From Nitrosomonas sp. JL21 (GTDB lineage Bacteria; Pseudomonadota; Gammaproteobacteria; Burkholderiales; Nitrosomonadaceae): DNA of 64,000 nucleotides. Under the pieces are notes generated by a model that worked only from the letters and a program-made list of their open reading frames with translations, made no database searches and had not been told where the DNA came from. A program made the position numbers and the translations under genes. Of this stretch, positions 40,189 through 48,751 are shown piece by piece. Each line of letters starts with the position of its first letter. Position 1 is the stretch's first letter. The stretch covers positions 1 through 64,000 of the forward strand of contig NZ_QRCB01000017.1 of NCBI RefSeq assembly GCF_009833095.1, given 5' to 3'.

Positions 40189-40446
40189 TCAATCCACTTT
40201 ATTTTTCATCTCTGAAGACTTGTCCTTAATGGCATCTTTGGCTTCTTCAGTCCGATGTTCCAATTTTTTCTTGGCGCAATCGGTACCTGTTCCGGTACAG
40301 GTTTCTTCATCGATACGGTTGATGGCTTTGCTGGCATCCCGCTTCACTTCATTTTTCTGGGCCTCGCTTTTTTCCAGCACGGTTTCAGCCGCATATCCTG
40401 TTGAAGCAAACATACCCAGCACAAACAGAATCATTAATATTTTCAT
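40189..40446 (-). CDS. Small secreted Lys/Glu-rich protein
   Basis: From the ATG at 40446, which has GAGGAG seven bases upstream, the frame gives 85 residues: a signal peptide ending in GYAAE, then a strongly charged helix-prone region (EKSEAQKNEVKRDASK, EHRTEEAKDAIKDK) with two cysteines in ETCTGTGTDCAKKK. The amphipathic repeats recall stress-related, LEA-like or YtxH-like proteins. I cannot name a family with certainty. Longer upstream starts have no ribosome-binding site. Confidence 0.7.
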   Translation of the reverse strand: MKILMILFVLGMFASTGYAAETVLEKSEAQKNEVKRDASKAINRIDEETCTGTGTDCAKKKLEHRTEEAKDAIKDKSSEMKNKVD

Positions 40447-40849
40447 GATGATCTCCTCATTGGGGTTAATCTTGAGCATTCTCAAAGAATGAGTTGCCAT
40501 CATGCACTTTTTCGCCAAACTCATCTGTACGCGAAAGTACATTCGGATAGCGCGCTGATCATGCCCATTCTGAGGAGGAAATGGACTGTTTGGTTTTTTT
40601 GAAAGCTTCGTTCAACGCAGATTATTGACGGGCTGGACTCGGTCGGATTGACAGCTTCGAGTAAAACCCAGGTGATAAGACCGGTTCTGTAACTGTTACA
40701 CAGGTTATTGACATGCATCTGCTGATCGAACGTATTCTGAAGCGAGCAATATAATCAGCAGCCCTGAGCTATCGCAATTCATCCCACATCGTGTTCAGAC
40801 AGTGAGTGGCGCACCCATGCCAAGCGGCCACTCAACAGTGATTTACGAT
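40447..40849. other. Intergenic region
   Basis: No gene is supported. GAGTGGC (40804-40810) and GCCACTC (40827-40833) form a hairpin just after the stop of the leftward GGDEF regulator and may help end its transcript, though no T tract follows. Confidence 0.35.
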
Positions 40850-42556
40850 TCAATCGCCTACATTCACCACCACTTTGTTACGTCCCCGCTGCTTGGCCTG
40901 ATACAGCGCTTTGTCGGCCGCTTCACTCAGACTGGCGACATCGGGAAAATGCGCCAGGTCGGCGAGACCGCAACTGAAATTCACCGAGAACTCTTCGTCA
41001 TGGCTCAAATGGATCAAGCGTGAAAACACATTTCTGATTTCATCGATGACCTTGGCTGCGGAGCTGGCATCGGTATCATTCATGATCACGGCGAATTCTT
41101 CTCCACCGTAGCGGCCCACGATGTCGGTATCGCGCAGGCGTTGCTTGAGCAATCGCGCCAGGCTCTTCAGCACCCGGTCACCGGCCGCATGTCCATAGGT
41201 GTCATTCACTTTCTTGAAGAAATCGATATCGACCATTGCAAACGACAGCGGCGTGTTCAGGCGCGTGGAACGTCCTACTTCACGTGCCAACTCTTCTTTG
41301 ATCGCCGTGTGATTGAGAAGCCCTGTCAGGCCGTCATGGATCATCAGCGATCGCAATGAGCGCGCGCGCGATACTCGCGCGGTAATGGCTGCGATCAAAT
41401 GCGCAGGGTCGATCGGCTTGACCAGAAAATCGTCGCCGGACAGGCTTTTTGCTTCGGGTTGGGTATTGAAGTCATTCTCGGTGGACAGGTACACGATCGG
41501 CGTGCTGAGGAAACCATCCATCTGTCGGATGACCCGTGCCAGTTCTGTACCGTTGCATTCCGGCATGTACAAATCCATCAGAATGATATCGGGATTGAAA
41601 TCACTGAGAACCTCCAGCAGCCTCATCGGTTCCGGCAAAGCTTTGACGATCATCTCGGCCTGTTCCAGAATCGCCGTGTGATAGGCAAGCACCGTCGGAC
41701 TGTCATCCACGATCAATACCCGAAACGGCTCCTGAATTTGCGACGCGGTAATCAAGTCAAGCTGATCGATCAGTTCCGTGGAGTTGATGGGCTTGGTGAA
41801 GTAAGCGACCCCTCCGGCGCGCACCGCCCCCAACCTGAACGCCATATCATCATGAACGGAAATAAAAATCACCCGGGCCGGGCAAGGCAATTCCCGCTGA
41901 ATGGCTTCCATGACATGAATCCCACCGAGCGTATCTTCAGGAAATTCAACATCCATCAAAATAATGGCGTTGGGTTTATGCAAAATGGCGCTGCGGAACT
42001 TGTCCAGATGATTGAACACTTCAACCTCATAGCCGTAATAGCGTAATTGCAGTGCTAATTCTTGCGCAGCTTCGGCATCATCTTCGACGACGAAAATCAA
42101 ATTCGAGCCATCCGCATCCGGCAAAAACGCATTTTCGTCCGCAACCACCGCCATATCGCTAGTGACCACAGGTTCCTTCTCAGCCGACAGCCTTTTCAAC
42201 TCAAGTATCTGCTGCCAGATACTATCCGCTTGTGCAATATCAGTCAGGCACGCTTCACGCAACAGGCTCTTGAGAATGCGCTCCAAGGCACGCGCTTGGC
42301 TGCTCAGTTCAGGATAACCGAATGTTCTGCCATTGCTGACCAGGTTATGCACAGAACGATGTAATTCCTGTAGAGCTTTATTATCCCAATCGATTTGCAA
42401 CCTCTCCCATAACGCTTCAATTTCAGAAATTCTTTCCGGCAATTCCTGTGTAAAGGAAGCTAATACCAAACGCATTCTTTCTCGAAATTCTTTATGCTCG
42501 CTAGTATCCATAATAAATGTGCCCGGTTCGATTCCATCGTCACGATCAAGACTCAT
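40850..42556 (-). CDS. Hpt-REC-REC-GGDEF response regulator (diguanylate cyclase)
   Basis: The N-terminal 120 or so residues resemble a histidine phosphotransfer domain (LHRSVHNLVSNGRTFGYPEL, the His at the expected place). Two receiver domains follow, with acceptor aspartates in IILMDVEFPE and IILMDLYMPE, and then a GGDEF domain with GGEEF and an upstream RDTD inhibitory site. It should make cyclic di-GMP when phosphorylated and be subject to product inhibition. The start is uncertain: ATG at 42556 is used, ATG at 42511 or GTG at 42586 are alternatives. No histidine kinase gene is adjacent. Confidence 0.9.
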   Translation of the reverse strand: MSLDRDDGIEPGTFIMDTSEHKEFRERMRLVLASFTQELPERISEIEALWERLQIDWDNKALQELHRSVHNLVSNGRTFGYPELSSQARALERILKSLLREACLTDIAQADSIWQQILELKRLSAEKEPVVTSDMAVVADENAFLPDADGSNLIFVVEDDAEAAQELALQLRYYGYEVEVFNHLDKFRSAILHKPNAIILMDVEFPEDTLGGIHVMEAIQRELPCPARVIFISVHDDMAFRLGAVRAGGVAYFTKPINSTELIDQLDLITASQIQEPFRVLIVDDSPTVLAYHTAILEQAEMIVKALPEPMRLLEVLSDFNPDIILMDLYMPECNGTELARVIRQMDGFLSTPIVYLSTENDFNTQPEAKSLSGDDFLVKPIDPAHLIAAITARVSRARSLRSLMIHDGLTGLLNHTAIKEELAREVGRSTRLNTPLSFAMVDIDFFKKVNDTYGHAAGDRVLKSLARLLKQRLRDTDIVGRYGGEEFAVIMNDTDASSAAKVIDEIRNVFSRLIHLSHDEEFSVNFSCGLADLAHFPDVASLSEAADKALYQAKQRGRNKVVVNVGD

Positions 42557-42586
42557 CGCAGCCGATCGAAGATTCTGTGATAACAC

Positions 42587-42911
42587 CTGCTGTCGATACC
42601 CGATGCTTGCACTGCGAATTCATCGGGCCGTAAGCGGCAGTCCTAGCAAAAAGAGGGAATAGCCCATTTCTCGCACGCGCTCACATTGTATAAAAAAAAT
42701 AGTCCCTCGGTTTCACAATTTAAGGATTTGAAGCAATTATTTAATCTTTTGAGGTTTAATTTGATGATTATTTCTGCAGCCGGTAAATGATAATGAGAAA
42801 ATCATCACTGTATCGGCACCGGGATCATCAATTAATCTGGAATTTTTGAATTTTCCTGAGGCGGCCGTACATTTCTCAACACTCATTCACTTTACAAGCC
42901 AAGCATTTCAG
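42587..42911. other. Divergent AT-rich intergenic region
   Basis: No gene is seen. The DNA is clearly AT-rich between the leftward regulator and the rightward hydrolase and is expected to contain the promoters of both. Confidence 0.35.
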
Positions 42912-43817
42912 ATGAAACCCAGTACTTCCAGAAAAATATTCCGTTCCCCCGCGATTCAAATAAGCGCCGTGCTACTCGCCATTACCGCGATGGTCTTTTT
43001 GATGGGTTCATTGTTGACCGCTCCGGCTCCCAGCGCGGTCGCTACGCTGTCAGCGGATTTTCCGGTTGAATCGATACAGATTCCAGCCGCTGATGGCAGT
43101 ATGGTGCATGGCTGGCTATCGCGCGGATATCTCGGCGACGGCGTTGTGTTGCTGGTTCATTCAATGCGAAGCAATCGGCTCGAAATGCTTGGACGAGCCA
43201 GATTCCTGAGAAATCAAGGATACAGCGTGCTGTTCATCGATCTGTATGCGCATGGCGAAACCCCAGGAGAAAACATCAGTTTCGGACTGCACGAATCCGA
43301 TAGCGTCGTTGCATCCGTGAACTATCTGCGGCGCACATTTCCGCGCGAGCGCATCGGAGCCATTGGTGCTTCTCTCGGCGCTGCTGCCATCGTACTGGCA
43401 AAACAGAATCTGAATCTGGATGCGGTCATCCTGGAATCGCTGCACCCTACCATCGAAGAAGCGGTCGAGAACCGCCTGAGGCTTCATTTTGGAGAGTATG
43501 GCACAGTGTTGATGCCGGTGATATTGGCATACCTGTCGTTGCAATTGAACACTGCAATGGATCAACTAAGTCCCATTCATAAGATCGATCATCTGCGTTC
43601 GCCGGTGCTATTCATCGCTGGCACGCGCGATGCCCATACGACGCAGCCGGAAACCGAGCGTCTGTATGCAGCAGCTCGAACTCCCAAAGAATTATGGGTC
43701 GTTCCCGGCGCCGGGCACTTCAATATGCATTCGTATGCTGGCAGAGAGTATGAATATCGAGTCAGCGCCTTCTTAGCCCAATATTTACGTCCCGTCGAGA
43801 CTGATGAGCACCAGTGA
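42912..43817 (+). CDS. Membrane-anchored alpha/beta hydrolase
   Basis: With the start at the ATG at 42912 the protein has 301 residues, a signal anchor at about 15-35, and an alpha/beta hydrolase domain. The nucleophile elbow is GASLG near residue 154; the acid is likely in FIAGTRDAHT near 239 and the histidine in PGAGHFNMH near 271. The open frame extends back to a TTG at 42846 without support. Similarity is to the BAAT/dienelactone-type hydrolases with an N-terminal anchor; the substrate is unknown. Confidence 0.85.
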   Translation: MKPSTSRKIFRSPAIQISAVLLAITAMVFLMGSLLTAPAPSAVATLSADFPVESIQIPAADGSMVHGWLSRGYLGDGVVLLVHSMRSNRLEMLGRARFLRNQGYSVLFIDLYAHGETPGENISFGLHESDSVVASVNYLRRTFPRERIGAIGASLGAAAIVLAKQNLNLDAVILESLHPTIEEAVENRLRLHFGEYGTVLMPVILAYLSLQLNTAMDQLSPIHKIDHLRSPVLFIAGTRDAHTTQPETERLYAAARTPKELWVVPGAGHFNMHSYAGREYEYRVSAFLAQYLRPVETDEHQ

Positions 43818-43924
43818 GGCAATTCAGCAATCATGACGGTATAGCCAAAAGGATTGTGATAAAGTGAGCGCCGTTCCATCGGCATCTTCACGCTACCATC
43901 GCATCTATTTATTCAAGGATCAGA

Positions 43925-44368
43925 ATGAATCACTACCATCATATTCTCATCGCCATCGACTTTTCTGCACAGGGCCATCATGTCGCTCTAAAGGCAAAAC
44001 AGTTGGCGGATCAACTCAATGCCAAACTTCACATCATTCATGTGCTGGATAATATTCCGATGCCGGACACTCCGTATGGACTGGTCATTCCACTGGATGA
44101 AGACTCATCGTATGAGTTGCTGGAAACCGAGAAGAACAAGCTCAAACAAATCAGCGATGAATTAGATATCGAGCCGGCATGCCGATGGTTGATCTGGGGT
44201 GAGCCACAACAGGAAATCACACAATTGGCAGCACAGCAACAGATTGATCTGATCGTGGTTGGTTCTCATGGCCGGCATGGATGGGCGGCGCTGATGGGCT
44301 CAACCGCAAAAGATGTGCTATATCATGCGGGGTGCGATGTGTTGGCAGTCCATTTGCCGGAGTTTTAG
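43925..44368 (+). CDS. Universal stress protein (UspA family)
   Basis: The 147-residue protein starts HILIAIDFSAQGHHVALKAK and contains the ATP-binding motif GSHGRHGWAALMGST near residue 118 (G-2x-G-9x-GS), typical of ATP-binding UspA-type proteins. Such proteins accumulate during growth arrest and stress. AAGGA lies six bases before the ATG. It converges with bamD 77 bases downstream. Confidence 0.93.
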   Translation: MNHYHHILIAIDFSAQGHHVALKAKQLADQLNAKLHIIHVLDNIPMPDTPYGLVIPLDEDSSYELLETEKNKLKQISDELDIEPACRWLIWGEPQQEITQLAAQQQIDLIVVGSHGRHGWAALMGSTAKDVLYHAGCDVLAVHLPEF

Positions 44369-44445
44369 CAAAGTTCTGAAGAGCTCGCGTGGTCAGGTTG
44401 CGTTGAGATCAGAATCAACACGCTCATCTGCTTTATTTGAATCCA

Positions 44446-45252
44446 TCAAGATTTCCAGAATTCCCACCATCCCTTCGCTCCGACTTCCGGCAATTCCCTG
44501 AGAAAGCGGCTTTCCGGAAAATTGATCCGCATCACGCGCTCGGCATCATCGCGCAGATCATACATTTCCAGTTCCTCATAGGCTTTGACCATGATATACA
44601 GGGCTTCTTCGGTCGCCGGTGTTCGCGGATACTCTTTCACCGCATTCTGAGCGCGATTGGCGGCGGCGATATAGGCCTTGCGCTTCATATAATACCGCGC
44701 CGCATGAATTTCACTCATGGCCACCGAATTGAGCAGATACGCCATGCGCTGCCGGGCATCCGCTGCGTATTTACTGTCCGGAAAACGTGTGGCCAGTTCC
44801 TTGAAGTTTTCGAATGACTCGCGCGACGCTTTTGAATCACGCTCACTCATATCCTGTTTGAGCGGCCCCTTCATCAAAAAGCCCATCATGCCCCAGTTAT
44901 CGTTAAAACTCGACAAGCCCTTGATATAGTAAGCATAATCGACATTCGCATGATTGGGATGCAATTTAATGAAGCGATCCGCAGCCGTGATGGCCAGCGC
45001 CATTTCTTCATTCTTATAATGCGCGTAAGCGGTTTCTAATTGCGCCTGCTGTGCTATGCGTCCATAGGGATAACGCGCTTCCAAAGATTCATACAATTTG
45101 ATGGCCGCGGTATAATTGCCCTCGGTCAGCTTATTCTTCGCTTCCGAATAGAATTTATTGGCGGACCAATCCTGTTGATCTTCGGTATGCTCAGGCAATA
45201 ACCCGCATGCAGTGAGCGCCAAGACCAGAATCAACGCTAAACTTCGTAACAT
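44446..45252 (-). CDS. bamD: Outer membrane assembly lipoprotein BamD
   Basis: BamD is the essential lipoprotein of the BAM complex that inserts beta-barrel proteins into the outer membrane. With the start at 45252 it has 268 residues, a signal peptide with lipobox LTAC, and TPR repeats (FYSEAKNKLTEGNYTAA, LYESLEARYPYGRIAQQ, ADRFIKLHPNHANVDY). An ATG at 45264 is an alternative. Its start codon abuts that of the divergent rluD, the usual bamD/rluD arrangement but with no intergenic space. Confidence 0.95.
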   Translation of the reverse strand: MLRSLALILVLALTACGLLPEHTEDQQDWSANKFYSEAKNKLTEGNYTAAIKLYESLEARYPYGRIAQQAQLETAYAHYKNEEMALAITAADRFIKLHPNHANVDYAYYIKGLSSFNDNWGMMGFLMKGPLKQDMSERDSKASRESFENFKELATRFPDSKYAADARQRMAYLLNSVAMSEIHAARYYMKRKAYIAAANRAQNAVKEYPRTPATEEALYIMVKAYEELEMYDLRDDAERVMRINFPESRFLRELPEVGAKGWWEFWKS

Positions 45253-45253
45253 G

Positions 45254-46276
45254 ATGAATTCCATAAAAGACAACGATGCTCCCCCGGATTATAGCGCAAA
45301 GCTGACACCCTCAGCACATGCGCAACCGCAGCAAGACGACATCGAACTGACCATTCCCGGCGATTTTGCAGGATTGCGCCTTGACCAGGCATTGGCCAAG
45401 CTTCTGCCCCATTGGTCGCGCAGCCTGCTGCAAAGCTGGATTGAGGAAAACCATGTTTTAGTCGACGGGCATGCCGCAACCGCTAAACAAAAAGTATGGG
45501 GCAATGAACACATTCATATCGTTCCACAAGCCACTGCCGCAGATTCATGCCATACAGCCGAGGCCATCGGCTTAGCCATCGTCCATGAAGATGATGCGCT
45601 CATCGTCATCAACAAACCGGTCGGGCTGGTCACTCATCCCGGCAACGGCAATTGGCAGGGCACGTTGCTGAATGCTTTGCTGCATCACGCCTCGCAGCTC
45701 GAGCAGGTACCGCGCGCCGGTATCGTACATCGGCTGGACAAGGATACCAGCGGATTGTTGGTGGTTGCAAAAACCGTGATTGCACAAACCCATCTGGTAC
45801 GCCAACTCCAGCAACATACCGCCCAACGCGAGTATCTCGCTGTAGTGCTCGGATCGGTCAATCAGAATGGCATGGTCGATGCGCCGGTCGGCCGGCATCC
45901 CGTGCATCGCACCAAAATGGCGGTAACCCCACGGGGCAAACCGGCGCGCACGCACTATCACGTCATTGAGCGGTTCGAGAATTGCTCGTTGCTTGCCTGC
46001 AGCCTCGAGACGGGCCGCACGCATCAGATCCGCGTACACATGCATTCAATCGGCCACCCGCTGGTGGGCGATCCAGTCTATGGAAACAAGCCGAAAGCTG
46101 CTCGATCCATCGCCGAGGAAATGATAATGAGTTTCAGCAGGCAAGCGCTGCACGCACGGAAATTAACACTGACCCACCCCGACACAGGTCAGAACGTGAG
46201 CTGGGAAGCTGAAATACCGGAAGATATGGAAAATTTGCTGAATGGACTGCGGCAGTACAGCAATAAGGCTCGTTAA
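45254..46276 (+). CDS. rluD: 23S rRNA pseudouridine synthase RluD
   Basis: RluD makes pseudouridines 1911, 1915 and 1917 in helix 69 of 23S rRNA. The protein (340 residues from 45254) has an N-terminal S4 domain (GLRLDQALAKLLPHWSRS), the catalytic aspartate in HRLDKDTSGLL near residue 160, and TGRTHQIRVH near 255. The ATG at 45251 is an equally possible start and would overlap the bamD start. No strong ribosome-binding site is visible. A hairpin terminator follows. Confidence 0.94.
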   Translation: MNSIKDNDAPPDYSAKLTPSAHAQPQQDDIELTIPGDFAGLRLDQALAKLLPHWSRSLLQSWIEENHVLVDGHAATAKQKVWGNEHIHIVPQATAADSCHTAEAIGLAIVHEDDALIVINKPVGLVTHPGNGNWQGTLLNALLHHASQLEQVPRAGIVHRLDKDTSGLLVVAKTVIAQTHLVRQLQQHTAQREYLAVVLGSVNQNGMVDAPVGRHPVHRTKMAVTPRGKPARTHYHVIERFENCSLLACSLETGRTHQIRVHMHSIGHPLVGDPVYGNKPKAARSIAEEMIMSFSRQALHARKLTLTHPDTGQNVSWEAEIPEDMENLLNGLRQYSNKAR

Positions 46277-46324
46277 GCTGCAGGGACTTCTTGAGTGGTT
46301 ATCGATGAGTAGTGCAGCATAATA

Positions 46325-46351
46325 AAAAAATGCGCCCTAAGGCGCATTTTT
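46325..46351. terminator. Bidirectional intrinsic terminator
   Basis: AAAAATGCGCC and GGCGCATTTTT form an 11-base perfect stem around five bases, with T tracts on both strands. It lies between rluD and the convergent outer-membrane protein gene. Confidence 0.88.
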
Positions 46352-46394
46352 ATCATCATATGTCATCAATGCATTCATAGTTCAGACCTCCATC

Positions 46395-47783
46395 TTAGAA
46401 AGGAAGTACGGCATCCAGTGAAAATAGAATCTGATCTTTGTTGCCGCCGAATGGACGGTAGGCAGAGGCTTGCAATGATTCGTGCAACGCATCGACCCGA
46501 TCATAACGGATATTGGGACGGATGTTCAGTTGACTCAATCCCTGCCACGCTATTTTCAATGTCTTCGCCGCTTTCCAGTTGGCACCTATCGTTACCGCAT
46601 AATAATCGGCCGGGGTACTCGCTCCGAGCAAACCGATATTACTGGCATAACTGACACCCAGGTGATTGGTCGCAGCGGTCACCCTGCCTGGCGCAAATAC
46701 CCGGAAACCGTCGCGGTCGCGGAACCACTCGGCACGCACACCAACTGACACGTCAGGCGTCACATCATAATAAAAATGCGAATTCACGCCATACCATTCC
46801 GCATCTTTGACGACACCGGCATAGACATTGTTCGCCAACAGTACGTTATCTGCAAAACCATGATCATGCTGCAAGACCAGATGGGTTTTCTCCGAGAATT
46901 TATGTTTCAGGACAATGCTGTACATTCCCCAGAAACTGCTATTGCGCGTCGAGGTAGTACTACCGGTGCCACTGACATTCAAGGAGGTATTGTGATCATC
47001 GCTGGTCCAGGTAACACCGCCAATGCCACCCCAGTTTTCCATTTGCTTGTCAAAATTGCCATCCCAGCCGCCCGTTCCGCTGCCGCCGATGGTCCCAAAC
47101 ATTGCCGTGAAATTTTTAGTGATCGCGTAATTACCGAGTACGCCCGTGTGAGTAAAGGGCTCGCCATATTGCATGGTATACGCGTGGGTATAGAAGAAAT
47201 TGTTGGGTGCGGGAACCGTTTCATATCCGATGGGCGTATAAAAATGCCCCACTTTGACATTCAACCCATTTCCGAGCGGCGCATACACTTCTGCAAATGC
47301 CTGCGGAATCGCAATGCCATAAGTCCGGCTGGAACTACAACAGATATCCAGATCCCAATTGCCGCGATCCGCCAATGGCCTGCCGTTATTGACATCAAAT
47401 GCGGGATTACCATATGCCTGCGTAAAAATGGCATCGGTACCGAACATGAAATCAGCCCTGAAACCGATATCCCACCCGCTTCCTTCTGTTCTGACACCGC
47501 GTTCAACGAAAAAATTGAGCTGATTCAGTTGAAACCGATTGGCCTGATCAGCAAATGTAACCGGTCCATTGAATCCATGCGTTTGACTGGGATTATAGGT
47601 AGCGCCACCTTGTATCCAGCCACCGATATTAATGCCATTTTCCCTGAGTAATTTAGTAAAGCCGTTATCGGTGCTCATGATCGTGTTCGCTTGAGCACCC
47701 GAGGCACCGATGCCGACCAGCAGCACCCCTCCTGCGAAAACTTGAACCATGCGGTTCGTTTGTTTTTTTAATTGGTATTTCAT
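46395..47783 (-). CDS. Outer membrane beta-barrel protein (porin-2/OmpL-like)
   Basis: A signal peptide ending near GAQANT precedes a 430-residue domain made of alternating beta strands rich in aromatic and glycine residues, ending in DAVLPF with the C-terminal phenylalanine that the BAM complex recognises. Stretches such as GHFYTPIGYETVPAPNNFFY match putative beta-barrel porin-2 proteins. GAGAGGAAAG lies just before the ATG. Substrate specificity cannot be told. Position 165 or so shows a double cysteine (CCSSS), unusual for a porin. Confidence 0.85.
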   Translation of the reverse strand: MKYQLKKQTNRMVQVFAGGVLLVGIGASGAQANTIMSTDNGFTKLLRENGINIGGWIQGGATYNPSQTHGFNGPVTFADQANRFQLNQLNFFVERGVRTEGSGWDIGFRADFMFGTDAIFTQAYGNPAFDVNNGRPLADRGNWDLDICCSSSRTYGIAIPQAFAEVYAPLGNGLNVKVGHFYTPIGYETVPAPNNFFYTHAYTMQYGEPFTHTGVLGNYAITKNFTAMFGTIGGSGTGGWDGNFDKQMENWGGIGGVTWTSDDHNTSLNVSGTGSTTSTRNSSFWGMYSIVLKHKFSEKTHLVLQHDHGFADNVLLANNVYAGVVKDAEWYGVNSHFYYDVTPDVSVGVRAEWFRDRDGFRVFAPGRVTAATNHLGVSYASNIGLLGASTPADYYAVTIGANWKAAKTLKIAWQGLSQLNIRPNIRYDRVDALHESLQASAYRPFGGNKDQILFSLDAVLPF

Positions 47784-48167
47784 TCTTTCCTCTCAAAATT
47801 ATAAAAAAAACATCCAACTAAGGATCCAAAAACCATAACCCCTTTATGGAAAGCACTCTAACATCGAATTAATCGAAGGGTCAAACAATTCGCGTCGAGC
47901 TGCCAGGAGAGAAAATACCACAAAAGTATCATGGAAGAACAATCGGAAAGCACTAACACATACCTTCGAGCGATTGGCGACGACATCACCTCGAAGCCCC
48001 ATTTACGGTCAGCATCACCTCGCATCAAAATTGTCAGGAGTTAGCTCACGCACGAACATAATGAGCCGATTCGTTGCCACCCCGACTTCTTTCTGCATAT
48101 ACACCGACACCGCAACAAGAAATGACGATACAATTCCGCTACCTTCATTTCCTTCCTGGAAATCACC
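47784..48167. other. Divergent intergenic region
   Basis: About 380 bases between the porin gene and the YchJ-like gene. I see no gene or RNA; the left end is the leader of the porin gene. Confidence 0.35.
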
Positions 48168-48578
48168 TTGGCTCATCAAAAGTCTGACATTCAATCTCTG
48201 CGCTGCCCATGCGGCGCCGAGCCGCGTTATATCGATTGCTGCGGCCGTTTTCTGGATAATGGCGAGATGCCGGATACGGCAGAAATTCTGATGCGCTCGC
48301 GCTATACAGCCTATACGTTGCACCGGGAAAAATATCTGCTGGCGACCTGGCATCCGTCCACCTGCCCCTCATCACTGGAATTGACACAGTCCCCTACCCC
48401 GCACTGGCTCGGACTGACGGTAAAACGGCATCTGCAATCCGACACTGACCACGCCATCGTAGAATTTGTCGCTCGTTATAAACTCAATGGAAAAGCGCAC
48501 CGCTTGCACGAAATCAGTCGTTTCATTCGCGAAAACCATGCATGGCGCTATATCGATGGCGATATCCTTGAGAACTAG
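48168..48578 (+). CDS. YchJ-family SEC-C zinc protein
   Basis: The 136-residue product begins with a SEC-C-like zinc motif (RCPCGAEPRYIDCCGRFL) and continues with the YchJ/UPF0225 signature LMRSRYTAYTLHREKYLLATWHPST. The role of the family is not established; SEC-C motifs bind zinc and, in SecA, SecB. The most plausible start is the TTG at 48168, since no ATG stands ahead of the zinc motif in this frame. The ribosome-binding site is weak. Confidence 0.9.
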   Translation: MAHQKSDIQSLRCPCGAEPRYIDCCGRFLDNGEMPDTAEILMRSRYTAYTLHREKYLLATWHPSTCPSSLELTQSPTPHWLGLTVKRHLQSDTDHAIVEFVARYKLNGKAHRLHEISRFIRENHAWRYIDGDILEN

Positions 48579-48751
48579 AGCAGTGCTCATCAAAAATTCT
48601 GAAAGACAATCGTATCTGGTGCCAGTGCTTTGAAATCAGACTTAATTTGCCCATCTACCGCAACAGTGACATAAATCACAGTCATACCGTCAGCACAGAC
48701 TTATCATTTCATCTGGGAAAAACAATCAAGCAGTCAAAAGGGAGCGCCAAG

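Noticed and set aside
46776-47651. 291-residue open frame antisense to the porin gene
   Set aside because: Same reason: lies opposite a clear signal-peptide barrel protein, with no recognisable domains.
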